NCBI RefSeq assembly: GCF_004514475.2
Contig: NZ_MYFO02000002.1
Location: 186,001-250,000, forward strand
DNA from: Paenibacillus athensensis
Lineage (GTDB): Bacteria; Bacillota; Bacilli; Paenibacillales; NBRC-103111
Reading direction: 5' to 3'
Length of the DNA: 64,000 bases
The notes beneath the pieces were generated by a model. The model was not told the origin of the DNA and searched no databases. It worked only from the letters and a program-made list of their open reading frames with translations. Below are positions 54,091 to 63,321 of this stretch, piece after piece; position 1 is the first letter of the stretch, and each line of letters starts with the position of its first letter. A program made the position numbers and the translations under genes.

Positions 54091-55377
54091 ATGAAACCGA
54101 TTAAAGTGGGATTATTGGGACTGGGCACCGTAGGAACCGGTGTTGTGCGCATTGTGGAAGGCCATCAGGAGGATTTGCAGCGGCAAACCGGCGCAGCCAT
54201 TGAAATCGCCAAAATTTTGGTGCAAGATAAAAGCAAGGCCCGCAGCATTGCGGTCGATCCCGACAAGCTGACGGAGAATCCGTGGGACATCGTTGGCGAT
54301 CCGGACATTGACGTTATCGTGGAAGTGATGGGCGGCGTGTCTGTAGCCAAAGACCATATTCTGACGGCACTGGCCGGCGGCAAGCATATCGTTACGGCCA
54401 ACAAGGACCTGATGGCGCTGCATGGCGCGGAGATTCTGGCCAAGGCGGCAGAGAAAAGCTGCGACGTGTTGTATGAAGCCAGCGTGGCCGGCGGCATTCC
54501 AATCATCCGCACGCTGGTCGAAGGCTTCTCATCCGACCGGATCACGAAGATCATGGGCATCGTGAATGGCACGACCAACTATATTTTGAGCAAAATGAGC
54601 CAAGAGGGCGCGGCGTACGCCGACGTGCTCAAGGAAGCGCAGCAGCTCGGCTATGCCGAAGCCGACCCGACGTCCGACGTCGAAGGTCTGGATGCAGCGC
54701 GCAAAATGACGATTCTCGCCACGCTGGGCTTCCATGCTCCTGTAGCGCTCGGCGATGTCGGCGCGAAGGGCATTTCGCAAATTTCCAAGGAAGATATCCA
54801 GTACGGCAAACAGCTCGGCTACACCGTCAAGCTGCTGGGCATTGCCGAAAACAATGACGGTCATATTTCCGTCAGCGTACAGCCGACACTGGTCAAAAAT
54901 TCCCATCCGCTCGCATCGGTCAACGGCGTATTCAATGCCGTCTACGTATACGGCGAAGCCGTAGGCGAGACGATGTTTTACGGCCCGGGCGCGGGCGAGC
55001 TGCCGACGGCAACCTCCGTGGTCGCCGATCTCGTTGCCGTCGTGCGCAACCTGAAGCTGGGCATCAACGGTCGCCGAGTGCTGGCTCCATACAAGGAGAA
55101 GAAGCTGAAGACCGACGAGCAAATCGCCTACAAAAACTTCATTCTCCTGCAAGTGGAAGACAAAGCGGGCGTGCTGGCGCAAATCACGCAAATTTTTGCC
55201 CGTCACGAGGTTAGCCTTGAATCCGTCGTGCAGCATCCGGATGCCGGCAAGCCGCAAGCGGAAATTATCATCATTACTCATGACGCCAACCAGGCGAGCA
55301 TGAAAAAGGTGCTCGACGAGTTCGGAACAATGGACGTCATCCATGCGATCAAAAGCGTATACCGCGTAGAAGGCTAA
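54091..55377 (+). CDS. hom: Homoserine dehydrogenase
   Basis: 428 residues from ATG 54091 (CGGGAGGG upstream). The NAD(P) loop is KVGLLGLGTVGTGVVRIVEG. The catalytic block GTTNYILSKMSQEGAAYADV and the Asp/Lys of LGYAEADPTSDVEGLDAARK are typical, and a C-terminal ACT domain (VEDKAGVLAQITQIFARHEV) mediates threonine feedback. It makes homoserine from aspartate semialdehyde. Confidence 0.98.
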   Translation: MKPIKVGLLGLGTVGTGVVRIVEGHQEDLQRQTGAAIEIAKILVQDKSKARSIAVDPDKLTENPWDIVGDPDIDVIVEVMGGVSVAKDHILTALAGGKHIVTANKDLMALHGAEILAKAAEKSCDVLYEASVAGGIPIIRTLVEGFSSDRITKIMGIVNGTTNYILSKMSQEGAAYADVLKEAQQLGYAEADPTSDVEGLDAARKMTILATLGFHAPVALGDVGAKGISQISKEDIQYGKQLGYTVKLLGIAENNDGHISVSVQPTLVKNSHPLASVNGVFNAVYVYGEAVGETMFYGPGAGELPTATSVVADLVAVVRNLKLGINGRRVLAPYKEKKLKTDEQIAYKNFILLQVEDKAGVLAQITQIFARHEVSLESVVQHPDAGKPQAEIIIITHDANQASMKKVLDEFGTMDVIHAIKSVYRVEG

Positions 55378-55430
55378 TCGTAAGGTTAATTTCGTGAGCT
55401 TAATTTATAGAAAAGAGGCGCTATACAATA

Positions 55431-56495
55431 ATGAGATATATGGGCTTGCTTCAAACGTACAAACAATATTTGCCGGTTAACGATCAAACCCCGCTGCTGA
55501 CGCTGCACGAGGGTAATACGCCGCTGATTCGCGCGGACAAACTGTCCGAGGAGCTGGATCTCGACGTTTATTTCAAATATGAGGGCTTGAACCCGACCGG
55601 CTCCTTCAAGGACCGCGGCATGGTGATGGCTGTGGCCAAAGCGATGGAAGAGGGCAGCCGCACGATCATGTGCGCGTCCACCGGCAATACGTCGGCTGCT
55701 GCCGCCGCTTATGCCGCACGCGGCAATTTGAATTGCATCGTGCTCATTCCGAACAACAACATTGCACTCGGCAAGCTGGCGCAAGCGATCATCTACGGCG
55801 CCAAGGTCATCGCGATTGAAGGCAACTTCGACCGGGCGCTGGAAATCGTCCGCGAAATCACGGCCAAGCATCCGATCACACTGGTGAACTCGGTCAATCC
55901 GTACCGCATCGAGGGACAAAAAACAGCCGCTTTCGAAGTGTGCGATCAGCTCGGCCAAGCGCCTGACTACTTGGCGATTCCGGTTGGCAACGCCGGCAAC
56001 ATCACGGCGTACTGGAAAGGCTTTAAAGAATATCATGCAGCGGGCAAGTCGTCGTCGCTGCCTAAGATGATCGGCTTTGAAGCCGAAGGCGCGATGGCGA
56101 TTGTCAAAGGCGAGCCGATCCGCGACCCGGAAACGATCGCTACAGCGATCCGCATCGGCAATCCGGCCAGCTGGGACAGCGCTGTGAATGCAGCGAACGA
56201 GTCGGGCGGCCAAATCAACTTCGTGACGGACGAGCAGATTTTGCACGCGTACCGGACGATTGCCGCGAAGGAAGGGATTTTTGCCGAGCCGGCTTCGGCG
56301 GCGTCGATTGCCGGCGTGATGAAGCTGAAAGCCGAAGGTTATTTCAAGGGCGGCGAGAAGGTTGTCTGCGTCTTGACCGGACACGGCTTGAAGGACCCGA
56401 ACATCGCGATCAAAAGCGTAACCGGCGGCGAGCCGCTGGTCGTTCAGGATTCCGAAGAAGCGGTTATGGAAGCCATCCAAAAGCTGGAGGGGTGA
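55431..56495 (+). CDS. thrC: Threonine synthase
   Basis: 354 residues from ATG 55431. Type II fold PLP enzyme: the Lys in [19 protein letters not shown] binds PLP, SACGNTS-like [16 protein letters not shown] holds the phosphate, and [19 protein letters not shown] lies in the active site. It converts O-phosphohomoserine to threonine. Follows hom by 53 bases. Confidence 0.97.
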   Translation: MRYMGLLQTYKQYLPVNDQTPLLTLHEGNTPLIRADKLSEELDLDVYFKYEGLNPTGSFKDRGMVMAVAKAMEEGSRTIMCASTGNTSAAAAAYAARGNLNCIVLIPNNNIALGKLAQAIIYGAKVIAIEGNFDRALEIVREITAKHPITLVNSVNPYRIEGQKTAAFEVCDQLGQAPDYLAIPVGNAGNITAYWKGFKEYHAAGKSSSLPKMIGFEAEGAMAIVKGEPIRDPETIATAIRIGNPASWDSAVNAANESGGQINFVTDEQILHAYRTIAAKEGIFAEPASAASIAGVMKLKAEGYFKGGEKVVCVLTGHGLKDPNIAIKSVTGGEPLVVQDSEEAVMEAIQKLEG

Positions 56496-56502
56496 GCTTT
56501 TC

Positions 56503-57477
56503 ATGCACAACAGCAGGATTCGCGTAAAGGTTCCGGCCAGCACGGCCAATCTGGGACCCGGCTTTGACGCTCTCGGCATGGCGCTTGATCTGTACGCCTG
56601 GATCGACATGGCCGTTGCCGAGGAAACGACGATTGAATTGATCGGCGACCAAATGAAGGGACTGCCGACCGACAAAACGAATCTCGTCTACAAGGTGGCG
56701 CAAATGGTGTTTGATGCAGCCGGCGTTTCGCACCCCGAGCTGTCCATCGCCATGTACAGCGACATTCCGCTGACGCGCGGCCTCGGCAGCAGCGCATCGG
56801 CGATTGTCGGCGCGCTGGCCGGCGCCAACGCGCTGATCGGCGACAAGCTGACGCTGCAAGAGCTGTTCCAGATCGCCACGAGGCTGGAGAAGCATCCCGA
56901 CAACGTCGGGGCCAGCTTGTTCGGCGGGCTTGTCGTCGCCTTCTGGGACGGCGAGCGGGCCGAATATGTACGGCTGGAGCCGGACGCCCATCTGGAGGCG
57001 CTGGTGGCTATTCCGGCGTTCCAGCTCTCGACGGAGAAGGCGCGCGGCGTATTGCCGCAGCAGCTTTCGCTGCGCGAAGCGGTCTATAATGTCGGCCACG
57101 CCTCTGTGCTCGTTGCGGCGCTGGCGACCGGCAATCTCGGCATGATTCGCCACGCGATGAAGGACGCGCTGCACCAGCCGCACCGCGCGGCGCTGATCCC
57201 CGGCATGACGGAGATTCTCGAACAGGCCGACCGGCACGGCGCGCTGGGCGCGGCGCTGAGCGGCGCAGGGCCGACGATGCTTGCGCTCGTCGATACCCGC
57301 AGCGACCGCAAGGACGAGCTGGAGGCGTTCCTGAAATCGACGTTCAGCCGCCACGGGATCGAAGCCAAGACGCTGTGGCTGAAGCCGGCGTCGGCTGGCG
57401 TCACGACCGAGCCCCTTGCGCCGGGCGCGCCCGATTTGAAGGCGATGCTGGCGGTGCAAGGCGAGGTGAGAGCATGA
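56503..57477 (+). CDS. thrB: Homoserine kinase
   Basis: 324 residues from ATG 56503 (GGAGGGGTGAGC upstream). GHMP kinase: substrate segment VPASTANLGPGFDALGMALD, ATP loop IPLTRGLGSSASAIVGALAG, C-terminal motif GAALSGAGPTMLALVD. It makes O-phosphohomoserine for ThrC. Its last codons overlap the pheA start (ATGA). Confidence 0.97.
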   Translation: MHNSRIRVKVPASTANLGPGFDALGMALDLYAWIDMAVAEETTIELIGDQMKGLPTDKTNLVYKVAQMVFDAAGVSHPELSIAMYSDIPLTRGLGSSASAIVGALAGANALIGDKLTLQELFQIATRLEKHPDNVGASLFGGLVVAFWDGERAEYVRLEPDAHLEALVAIPAFQLSTEKARGVLPQQLSLREAVYNVGHASVLVAALATGNLGMIRHAMKDALHQPHRAALIPGMTEILEQADRHGALGAALSGAGPTMLALVDTRSDRKDELEAFLKSTFSRHGIEAKTLWLKPASAGVTTEPLAPGAPDLKAMLAVQGEVRA

Positions 57478-58355
57478 AGAAGCGGGTTGCGCTGCTCGGA
57501 CCGGGCACGTTCTCGGAGGAATCGGCGTTTCATTTTTTGGGAGCGGACAGCTATGACTACGTGCCGTGCAAGCTGATTTCCGACGTGTTCAACCTGACGG
57601 CAGGCGGCGACTGCGAGTTGGGTGTCATTCCAGTGGAAAATACGCTGGAAGGCTCCGTCGTCCTGCACATGGACTGGCTCGTTCATGAGGTCGACCTGCC
57701 GATTCGCGGGGAATGGGTGTATCCGATTGACATGAACCTGATCGGCTATGTGCCGGAAGGTCCAATCGATCCGGACAACCCGTACGCCCACATCCGCCGC
57801 ATTATGTCGCACCATGTCGTGCCGGCGCAGTGCAGCCGCTTTTTGAAGCAGCACCTGAGCGGGGCTGAATTCGAGATTGCGACCAGCACGGCTGAAGGCG
57901 TGCGTCTGGCCGGGGCGCTCAAGGATCCGACCGTAGCGGCGATTGGAACCGCTGCGGCTGCGGCGTTGTACAACGTGCCGATTTTATCGCGGGAAATTCA
58001 GGATCACAAAGACAACATGACGCGTTTTTTGCTGGTGGGTCAAGAGGCTCCCGAGCTGAAGCCGTCCGCTCACATCAAGACGACGATTCTGATCACGCTG
58101 CCCGAGGACTATCCCGGCGCGCTGCATCAGGTGCTGTCCGCGTTTGCTTGGAGGCGGATCAATCTGTCGAAGATTGAATCCCGTCCAACCAAAAAAAAGC
58201 TGGGCAACTACTATTTTTATATCGACATTGAAGGCTCGCTGGATTCGGTGCTGCTGCCGGGCGCGATTCAGGAAATCGAAGCGATCGGCTGCCAGGTTCG
58301 CATTCTGGGATGTTATCCGAGCTATGCGTATGCGCTGCATTCCACGGAAGCGTAG
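57474..58355 (+). CDS. pheA: Prephenate dehydratase
   Basis: 293 residues. ATG 57474 follows GCGAGGTGAGAGC and overlaps the thrB stop. The catalytic domain starts VALLGPGTFSEESAFHFLGA and has GVIPVENTLEGSVVLHMDWL and NMTRFLLVGQ; the ACT regulatory domain (TTILITLPEDYPGALHQVLS, with KIESRPTKKKLGNYYFYIDI) binds phenylalanine. It converts prephenate to phenylpyruvate, linking the threonine run to aromatic synthesis. A terminator lies about 185 bases downstream. Confidence 0.96.
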   Translation: MKKRVALLGPGTFSEESAFHFLGADSYDYVPCKLISDVFNLTAGGDCELGVIPVENTLEGSVVLHMDWLVHEVDLPIRGEWVYPIDMNLIGYVPEGPIDPDNPYAHIRRIMSHHVVPAQCSRFLKQHLSGAEFEIATSTAEGVRLAGALKDPTVAAIGTAAAAALYNVPILSREIQDHKDNMTRFLLVGQEAPELKPSAHIKTTILITLPEDYPGALHQVLSAFAWRRINLSKIESRPTKKKLGNYYFYIDIEGSLDSVLLPGAIQEIEAIGCQVRILGCYPSYAYALHSTEA

Positions 58356-58539
58356 GGCTTGCGTACAGATCAGGCTGTTTTTCGAAGGCTGCCGGAACGA
58401 CAGGTCCGTTAGCGGGCATCGCTAGCGCTGCAGGGGCCTGAGGCGTAAATCCAAGCTGCAAGTCGCTGGGGCTGCTTGCACGGCTCTTGCTTCCGAAGCC
58501 GGGGCAAGTGGGTGGTCTCAAGGTTTATCAATAGGCGGG

Positions 58540-58574
58540 AATCCCTTTCGCATGGAGCGGGAGGGATTTTTTTT
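58540..58574 (+). terminator. Terminator after the thr-phe block
   Basis: AATCCCT / AGGGATT stem followed by eight T. Confidence 0.8.
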
Positions 58575-58671
58575 GCCCGTAAGAAGGTCAAAAGCCCAGA
58601 CTGATGCATAAACTGTACAGTCATGGAAAATGGGCACCCGGAGAGGCCACCATTTGAAGGAGGTATTCGGT

Positions 58672-60369
58672 TTGAGAATTCATATGGTCAAACAGGGCGA
58701 TACGTTGTACGGACTTGGAGAAAAGTACCGGGTCAGCGTAGAGCAAATTATTGCGTTGAATCCGCAAATTGCCGATCCGAACAGAGTCGAGCTGGGCACG
58801 AAGGTGAAAATTCCGAGCGCGCCCAAGCCGGTTGCGCCGCCGGCAATGGAGATCGCCTACAAGCACGTTGTGCAGCAGGGCGACAGCTTGTGGAAGCTCG
58901 GCAAGGCTTGGGACGTTCCGCTGCAGGCGATGCTGCAGGCCAATCCGCATTTGAAAAATCCGAACGTGCTGATGACCGGCGACATTGTATTTATTCCGAA
59001 GTGGGGCGCGACGCCGCACGAGCCGCAGCCTGTGCCGCAGCCGGAGCTGCCGCAGGAGGTCGCGCCGCCCGCGGAGGAAATGCCGCAGGTTGTTCAGGAA
59101 GCAGCGCCAGCGGCTCCACAGGTTGCCGAAGAGGCTATGCCGGCGCCGATGCCGATGCCGGAGGAAGTGACGGTGATCATCGCCCCGGCCGCGCCGGCGG
59201 AGCCAGACGCCGAGGAGCCGGCGGTCATTTCCGGCCCGTCTGCCGACGAGGTAGGCTTGCCGGCAGGGCCGCTTTGTCCGCCGCCGCTGTCGGCTACGGG
59301 CGGCGACATCGGCTTGAGCCAGCCTTATCCGCAAGCGGCGCATCCGTTCAAGCAGCTGGAGATTACAGCTACGGAGGTGTTCGCTTCCGGCATGCCGCCA
59401 GCCGGAGCCTACGATCCGGCCGCCGCAGGCATGCCGGCTTATCCGCCAGCCTTCCCGTGGGAGGCGGCGGGAGTGGGCGGCAGCACCTATGGGCTGCCGA
59501 TGCCTAACGGCATGCCGTCCGTGGCGGCTGCCGCAGGCGGTTGCGGCTGTGGCGGCCCGGCAGCCGTACAGCCGATGCCCGGCGCCGGCGAAGCCTGGCC
59601 GGGCGCGGGCTTTCCTGCGGCGATGTATCCGCCGCAGATGCTGCCGGCGGCGGTCCCGCAGATGGGCCAGCCGCCGATGGCTGCGGCGTTCGGCCTGCCG
59701 ATGGGGCCGCCGCCGTTCCCGACCGGCCCTGCGGGCGCGCCGGGGCCGATGGAGCTTTACCCCGGCCCGTGTTATCCGGTCGGGGGGGATTTCTCGCCGC
59801 CGTGGATGGGCGCGCCGGGCATGCCGCCAGCCGGCGGCCCGATGAGTCCCATGCCTTACGGCATGGCGATGCCCGGCGGCCCGATGAGCCCGCCGTTTGC
59901 GCCGCCGATGGGCGGGCCCGGCTTCGGCATGCCGCCTGCAGGCTTCCCGCAGCAGGGAATGCCCGGAATGTCAGGAATGTCTGCAATGCCCGGAATGCCG
60001 GGAATGCCAGGAATGTCTGCAATGCCCGGGATGCCCGGAATGTCTGGAATGTCCGGAATGCCCGGAATGCCTGCGATGTCGGGAATGCCAGGCATAGAGG
60101 AAGCTTATTCCGGTACGCCGCTGCTTTCGCCGCAAGTGAAGACGCATCAGCTTACGACGGACATGGAAGAGGAGAAGGTCGAGTTGGATGTTCGGCCGTC
60201 CAAAAACGCCGCCAAATCTGAGGTCTCCGGCAAAATCGGCAGCTCGGCTGTGCGCAAGGCCAAGAGCAGAGCGGCAGGCAGCGCTTCGCTGCACGCATTA
60301 ACCCGCAAGCGGCCAAACAGTCCGGCACGCCCGGAAGCCAAAGCCAACGGCCCTTGGATCAACGTGTAG
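58672..60369 (+). CDS. safA: SafA-like LysM coat protein with Met/Pro/Gly-rich tail
   Basis: The start is set at TTG 58672, preceded by GAAGGAGGTATTCGG; ATG 58684 is an alternative. Two LysM motifs (IHMVKQGDTLYGLGEKYRVS and VVQQGDSLWKLGKAWDVPLQ) fill residues 1-105. A Pro/Glu linker follows, then a long Gly/Pro/Met/Tyr-rich region with near-perfect MPGM(S/P)G(M) repeats (about 420-475), then a basic C-terminus. SafA is a LysM coat protein that binds cortex peptidoglycan and SpoVID; both are in this window. The gene lies after pheA as in Bacillus. The low-complexity body is much longer than in B. subtilis, so orthology rests on position and LysM. Confidence 0.75.
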   Translation: MRIHMVKQGDTLYGLGEKYRVSVEQIIALNPQIADPNRVELGTKVKIPSAPKPVAPPAMEIAYKHVVQQGDSLWKLGKAWDVPLQAMLQANPHLKNPNVLMTGDIVFIPKWGATPHEPQPVPQPELPQEVAPPAEEMPQVVQEAAPAAPQVAEEAMPAPMPMPEEVTVIIAPAAPAEPDAEEPAVISGPSADEVGLPAGPLCPPPLSATGGDIGLSQPYPQAAHPFKQLEITATEVFASGMPPAGAYDPAAAGMPAYPPAFPWEAAGVGGSTYGLPMPNGMPSVAAAAGGCGCGGPAAVQPMPGAGEAWPGAGFPAAMYPPQMLPAAVPQMGQPPMAAAFGLPMGPPPFPTGPAGAPGPMELYPGPCYPVGGDFSPPWMGAPGMPPAGGPMSPMPYGMAMPGGPMSPPFAPPMGGPGFGMPPAGFPQQGMPGMSGMSAMPGMPGMPGMSAMPGMPGMSGMSGMPGMPAMSGMPGIEEAYSGTPLLSPQVKTHQLTTDMEEEKVELDVRPSKNAAKSEVSGKIGSSAVRKAKSRAAGSASLHALTRKRPNSPARPEAKANGPWINV

Positions 60370-60658
60370 TTTAGCCGACAGCGGTATCATATCCTTTACG
60401 GGTAAATCTGCTCATACGGCTGCTTGCGCCCCGTGGCGTGAGCAACGAACGGAACGCATTGTGCGCCGGTTGTTGCTCGCCGCGGGGCTTTTTGCGAAGA
60501 TGGGGTGTGCAACGCCCGGATTGCGACCTTACGACGTTTATGGAGCGTGGTATGTAGGCCACACGGCGGCTGACAGGTCGGTGCAGCGACTGTTACCGGC
60601 CGGATGAGCAGCTCGACCGGCCCTCCGCCGTGGCATTTGCGCTTGGATCGCAGCTCGG
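60370..60658. other. Non-coding stretch between safA and the minisatellite
   Basis: No ribosome site or recognisable protein on either strand. The open frames there reflect high GC content. Imperfect hairpins are present, none a clear terminator. Confidence 0.4.
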
Positions 60659-61105
60659 CCTGTATGCTCCCGGCCCAAAGCCGCGCCGCCGCCCGCGCCA
60701 TGCTCCCGGGCCAAAGCCGCGCCGCCGCCCGCGCCATGCTCCCGGGCCAAAGCCGCGCCGCCGCCCGCGCCATGCTCCCGGGCCAAAGCCGCGCCGCCGC
60801 CCGCGCCATGCTCTCGGCCCAAAGCCGCACCGCCGCGCGGCCATGCTCTCGGGCCAAAGTCGCGCCGCTGCCCGGCCATGCTCTCGGGCCAAGCCGCGCT
60901 GCCGCCCGCGCCATGCTCTCGGCCCAAAGCCGCACCGCCGCCCGCGCCATGCTCTCGGCCCAAAGCCGCACCGCCGCCCGCGCCATGCTCTCGGCCCAAA
61001 GCCGCGCCGCCGCCCGGCCATGCTCTCGGGCCAAAGCCGGGCCGCCGCGCCCGCGCCATGCTCTCGGCCCAAAGCCGCACCGCCGCGCCAGCGCTCTGCT
61101 CCCGG
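60659..61105. repeat. GC-rich minisatellite, about 12 copies of a 35-38 bp unit
   Basis: The unit reads ATGCTC(C/T)CGG(G/C)CCAAAGCC then GCGCCGCCGCCCGCGCC. The left four copies are almost identical at 36 bp; later copies carry substitutions and one- or two-base indels (35-38 bp), which break any reading frame, so the long open frames on both strands are not likely genes. It is far more GC-rich than the surroundings. Confidence 0.9.
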
Positions 61106-61137
61106 CCCGCCAGTGGTCTCTACCTGCGCGGCCAACC

Positions 61138-61188
61138 AAACAAAACAGGCCCCGGCCAATTCGCCGGAGCCTGTTTACTATTTTTTTC
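61138..61188. terminator. Terminator of the sigma factor gene, bidirectional
   Basis: AACAGGC.CCGGC / GCCGG.GCCTGTT stem with T-rich sequence on the right and, on the minus strand, TTTTGTTTGG on the other side. It begins about 20 bases after the sigma factor stop. Confidence 0.75.
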
Positions 61189-61208
61189 CCGAACCGGCAC
61201 GTCCGCGT

Positions 61209-61820
61209 TCAGGCGATCATGCCAATTGTAAAAAACACCATGAGGCCAACCACGAAATTCATGCCCCATTTTTTGCGCAGCAGCTCGCGTCCGCGGTGCA
61301 GGCGCGTTTTGACCGTCGTCACCGGAAGCTGAAGCTTGTCGCTGATTTCCTGCAGCGAAAGCTCCTCCATGTAATACAAGGTGATTACCGCCTTGTATTT
61401 GTCGGCCAGCTTGTTGATGGCTTTGCGGACATGCTCTTGCGTTTCCGTCTGCAGCACGGCGTGCTCAGGCGTATGGTCTTGACTGGCCAGCTTGCTGTAG
61501 TAGCTGTAGTCGTCATCAGCGTCCGACAGCTCGGCGTCGAGCGACTGTACGGGCTTCTTTTTGCGCAGCAGATCGATGGCGACATTTTTGCCGATGCGGT
61601 AAATCCACGTCGAAAACTTCTGGCTTTCATCATAGTGGTTCAAATTCAGATACACGCGCATAAACGTTTCCTGCACGATGTCCTCTGAATCGGGCCGGTT
61701 GTGCAGCATCCGGTACGCCAGGCGCTGAATTTTGCTGCGGTACAGCTCAACCAGTTCCACGAACGCTCCCCGGTCGCCGGTGCGAGACAGCTGGATCAAA
61801 CGAAGCTCAGCGACATTCAT
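61209..61820 (-). CDS. ECF sigma factor, SigW-like, with hydrophobic C-terminal tail
   Basis: 203 residues; ATG 61820 follows GGAGGGG on the coding strand. Region 2 (FVELVELYRSKIQRLAYRML, DIVQETFMRVYLNLNHYDES, KFSTWIYRIGKNVAIDLLRK) and region 4 (LADKYKAVITLYYMEELSLQ, TTVKTRLHRGRELLRKKWGM) are complete. After region 4 a hydrophobic stretch of about 17 residues (NFVVGLMVFFTIGMIA) ends the protein, which is not usual for SigW-type factors and looks like a membrane tail. No anti-sigma gene follows; a terminator and the minisatellite lie directly downstream. Confidence 0.9.
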   Translation of the reverse strand: MNVAELRLIQLSRTGDRGAFVELVELYRSKIQRLAYRMLHNRPDSEDIVQETFMRVYLNLNHYDESQKFSTWIYRIGKNVAIDLLRKKKPVQSLDAELSDADDDYSYYSKLASQDHTPEHAVLQTETQEHVRKAINKLADKYKAVITLYYMEELSLQEISDKLQLPVTTVKTRLHRGRELLRKKWGMNFVVGLMVFFTIGMIA

Positions 61821-61978
61821 GTTCTTCCCCTCCTACATCTTACCAATCTATATCGAAAACGTTTAGAAAGTATGAGAAAAATAAAAAAAATTCGCTCGGC
61901 GCTGCCGAAAAAATCGTCCTACTCTGACTATATCATTTCTACGGCTACAGTCAAATGGCAGATGCCTCGCTGACGGCA

Positions 61979-61998
61979 AAAAAGCCCGTTACCGGGCG
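61979..61998 (-). terminator. Terminator of the small membrane protein gene
   Basis: On the minus strand GCCCGGTAACGGGC is followed by six T; it overlaps the stop codon. Confidence 0.75.
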
Positions 61999-62177
61999 GC
62001 ATGGGCCTGTTTATGCCCCACGGAAGCGGGAATGGAGGCTGTGGCCCCCGGTTGGTTGTCCGGCGGCGCCTGACTGTGCTCCAGTTCGTTCCATAATGCT
62101 ACGGTACACCAGAGCAGCACAGTACCGATGATCAGCAGCGTCGTCCGTTTGACGGGCAGCTTGCGGTTTATTTTCAT
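61989..62177 (-). CDS. Small single-pass membrane protein
   Basis: 62 residues. ATG 62177 has GGTGAAG upstream; an ATG at 62195 adds six residues. One membrane segment (TTLLIIGTVLLWCTVALW, about 12-29) follows a basic N-terminus, then an extracytoplasmic His/Pro/Ala-rich tail. Divergent from bofC. Unknown function. Confidence 0.6.
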   Translation of the reverse strand: MKINRKLPVKRTTLLIIGTVLLWCTVALWNELEHSQAPPDNQPGATASIPASVGHKQAHAAR

Positions 62178-62289
62178 AACGGCTTCACCATCCAAAGGTC
62201 AATTGACTTGTTGTTACATTAGACGCATGTATATAGACGTATCCCTGCACGGAATTGTTTCACCGTTTCCTCCTTCTATGGTAAATGAT

Positions 62290-62318
62290 GTATACGCCCT
62301 TGCGCAAATGGAAACAAT
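62290..62318 (+). promoter_or_regulatory. Forespore (sigma-F/sigma-G) promoter of bofC
   Basis: GTATA (62290-62294), exactly 15 bases, then GGAAACAAT (62310-62318), which fits the GYATA-N15-GGnnAnAnT consensus of forespore sigma factors. It lies 31 bases before the bofC start. Confidence 0.75.
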
Positions 62319-62349
62319 ACGAGCAAAACGAGAATAGAAGGCGATTGTG

Positions 62350-63024
62350 ATGAGAAGTTTCCCTTTTTGGAAGCAATTGAAAAAAAAGCTGATGCGCAAA
62401 CGGCGCGGCTGGCTTGCTTTGGCAGCGCTGCTGCTGCTGACTACCGCGGCTTGGCGGTTGACGCAAGCGGGCGGCTGGCCGGGCATTGACGCGACAGCGG
62501 TGTCGCTGGGCGTGACGGCGGAGCCGCAGCAAACAGAGCAGAACGCCAGGCTGGCTCAGGCGGCTGAGCTGTTAAAGGGGCTGGACGGCGCACGGGAAAC
62601 CTATTTGCGCAAATCATATGTTTGCGGCGAGGAATCGCAGCGGCTCGGCTTGTGGACAGCGGAGCGGATGCTGGAGGAGCTGGGCAGGCACCCGGATTGG
62701 ACGCCGTCGCTGGACCCGGGCGGCAAGGTTACGTTTACGCAGCAGATTGACGATTTATCGCCGTCCTGCAAGGATCAGGCGGTGTTCGGCATCGACGCGG
62801 ACGGCAATTTGTCGCTGTTCAGCGGCGCGCCGGGCAAGGACAACATCATCCGCACATTTTTTCAGCTGAATATTCGCCATTTGGAGAGCAGCCTGCCGCG
62901 AGAGACGGTCAAACAGCTTCACGACGGCATTCGCATATCCGATTTGGCCGAATACAACAGCGTGCTGTCGACATTCAGCGATTATGCGGTGGAAGAGGAC
63001 AAGCGGGCGATGACGACGCCGTAA
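62350..63024 (+). CDS. bofC: Forespore checkpoint protein BofC
   Basis: 224 residues from ATG 62350; a GTG at 62347 is adjacent. Basic N-terminus and one membrane or signal segment (GWLALAALLLLTTAAWRL, about 20-38), then the BofC body with RETYLRKSYVCGEESQRLG and DLSPSCKDQAVFGIDADGNL. BofC acts in the intermembrane space and restrains SpoIVB signalling to the SpoIVFA/SpoIVFB complex, also encoded in this window. The forespore promoter upstream agrees with this. Position just before ruv genes is as in Bacillus. Confidence 0.88.
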   Translation: MRSFPFWKQLKKKLMRKRRGWLALAALLLLTTAAWRLTQAGGWPGIDATAVSLGVTAEPQQTEQNARLAQAAELLKGLDGARETYLRKSYVCGEESQRLGLWTAERMLEELGRHPDWTPSLDPGGKVTFTQQIDDLSPSCKDQAVFGIDADGNLSLFSGAPGKDNIIRTFFQLNIRHLESSLPRETVKQLHDGIRISDLAEYNSVLSTFSDYAVEEDKRAMTTP

Positions 63025-63219
63025 GGCCGGTTGTGACGGCTCGTACAGGACGGGCTGTACACTCACTGTACAAGGCGTCCTATGCAGACGGCTTATGCTC
63101 GGTGCTGCAGGAGCGCCAAGACGGCGTACGCAAGGCGAGCGCGGCAGCTCGCTGCGCTGTGTCGCGGAACGCATGCCCGGCATTTGCGGGCACGATAAAG
63201 CGCGTACAGCGCTATTATT
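63025..63219. other. Intergenic stretch, nothing recognised
   Basis: A short open frame (62 codons from 63033) has no ribosome site. A small inverted repeat (GCTGTACA / TGTACAAG, 63050-63072) is present. No gene is supported. Confidence 0.4.
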
Positions 63220-63260
63220 GAGGTAGACAGCGGAAAGAACCGCGGTCTATCTCTTTTTTT
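63220..63260 (+). terminator. Terminator upstream of ruvC
   Basis: GAGGTAGAC.GCGG / CCGC.GGTCTATCTC stem followed by nine T. It probably ends the bofC transcript and separates it from the ruv genes. Confidence 0.85.
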
Positions 63261-63321
63261 TGTTATCTGCTATAATGACAATGATACATATGTTCGCTTT
63301 TTGAGAATGGGAGAGAAGATT

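Noticed and set aside
60396-61139. Long minus-strand frame of Ala/Arg/Trp repeats (247 codons)
   Set aside because: It is a by-product of the 36-bp minisatellite. Unit indels shift the frame between copies, other frames are equally open, and there is no ribosome site.
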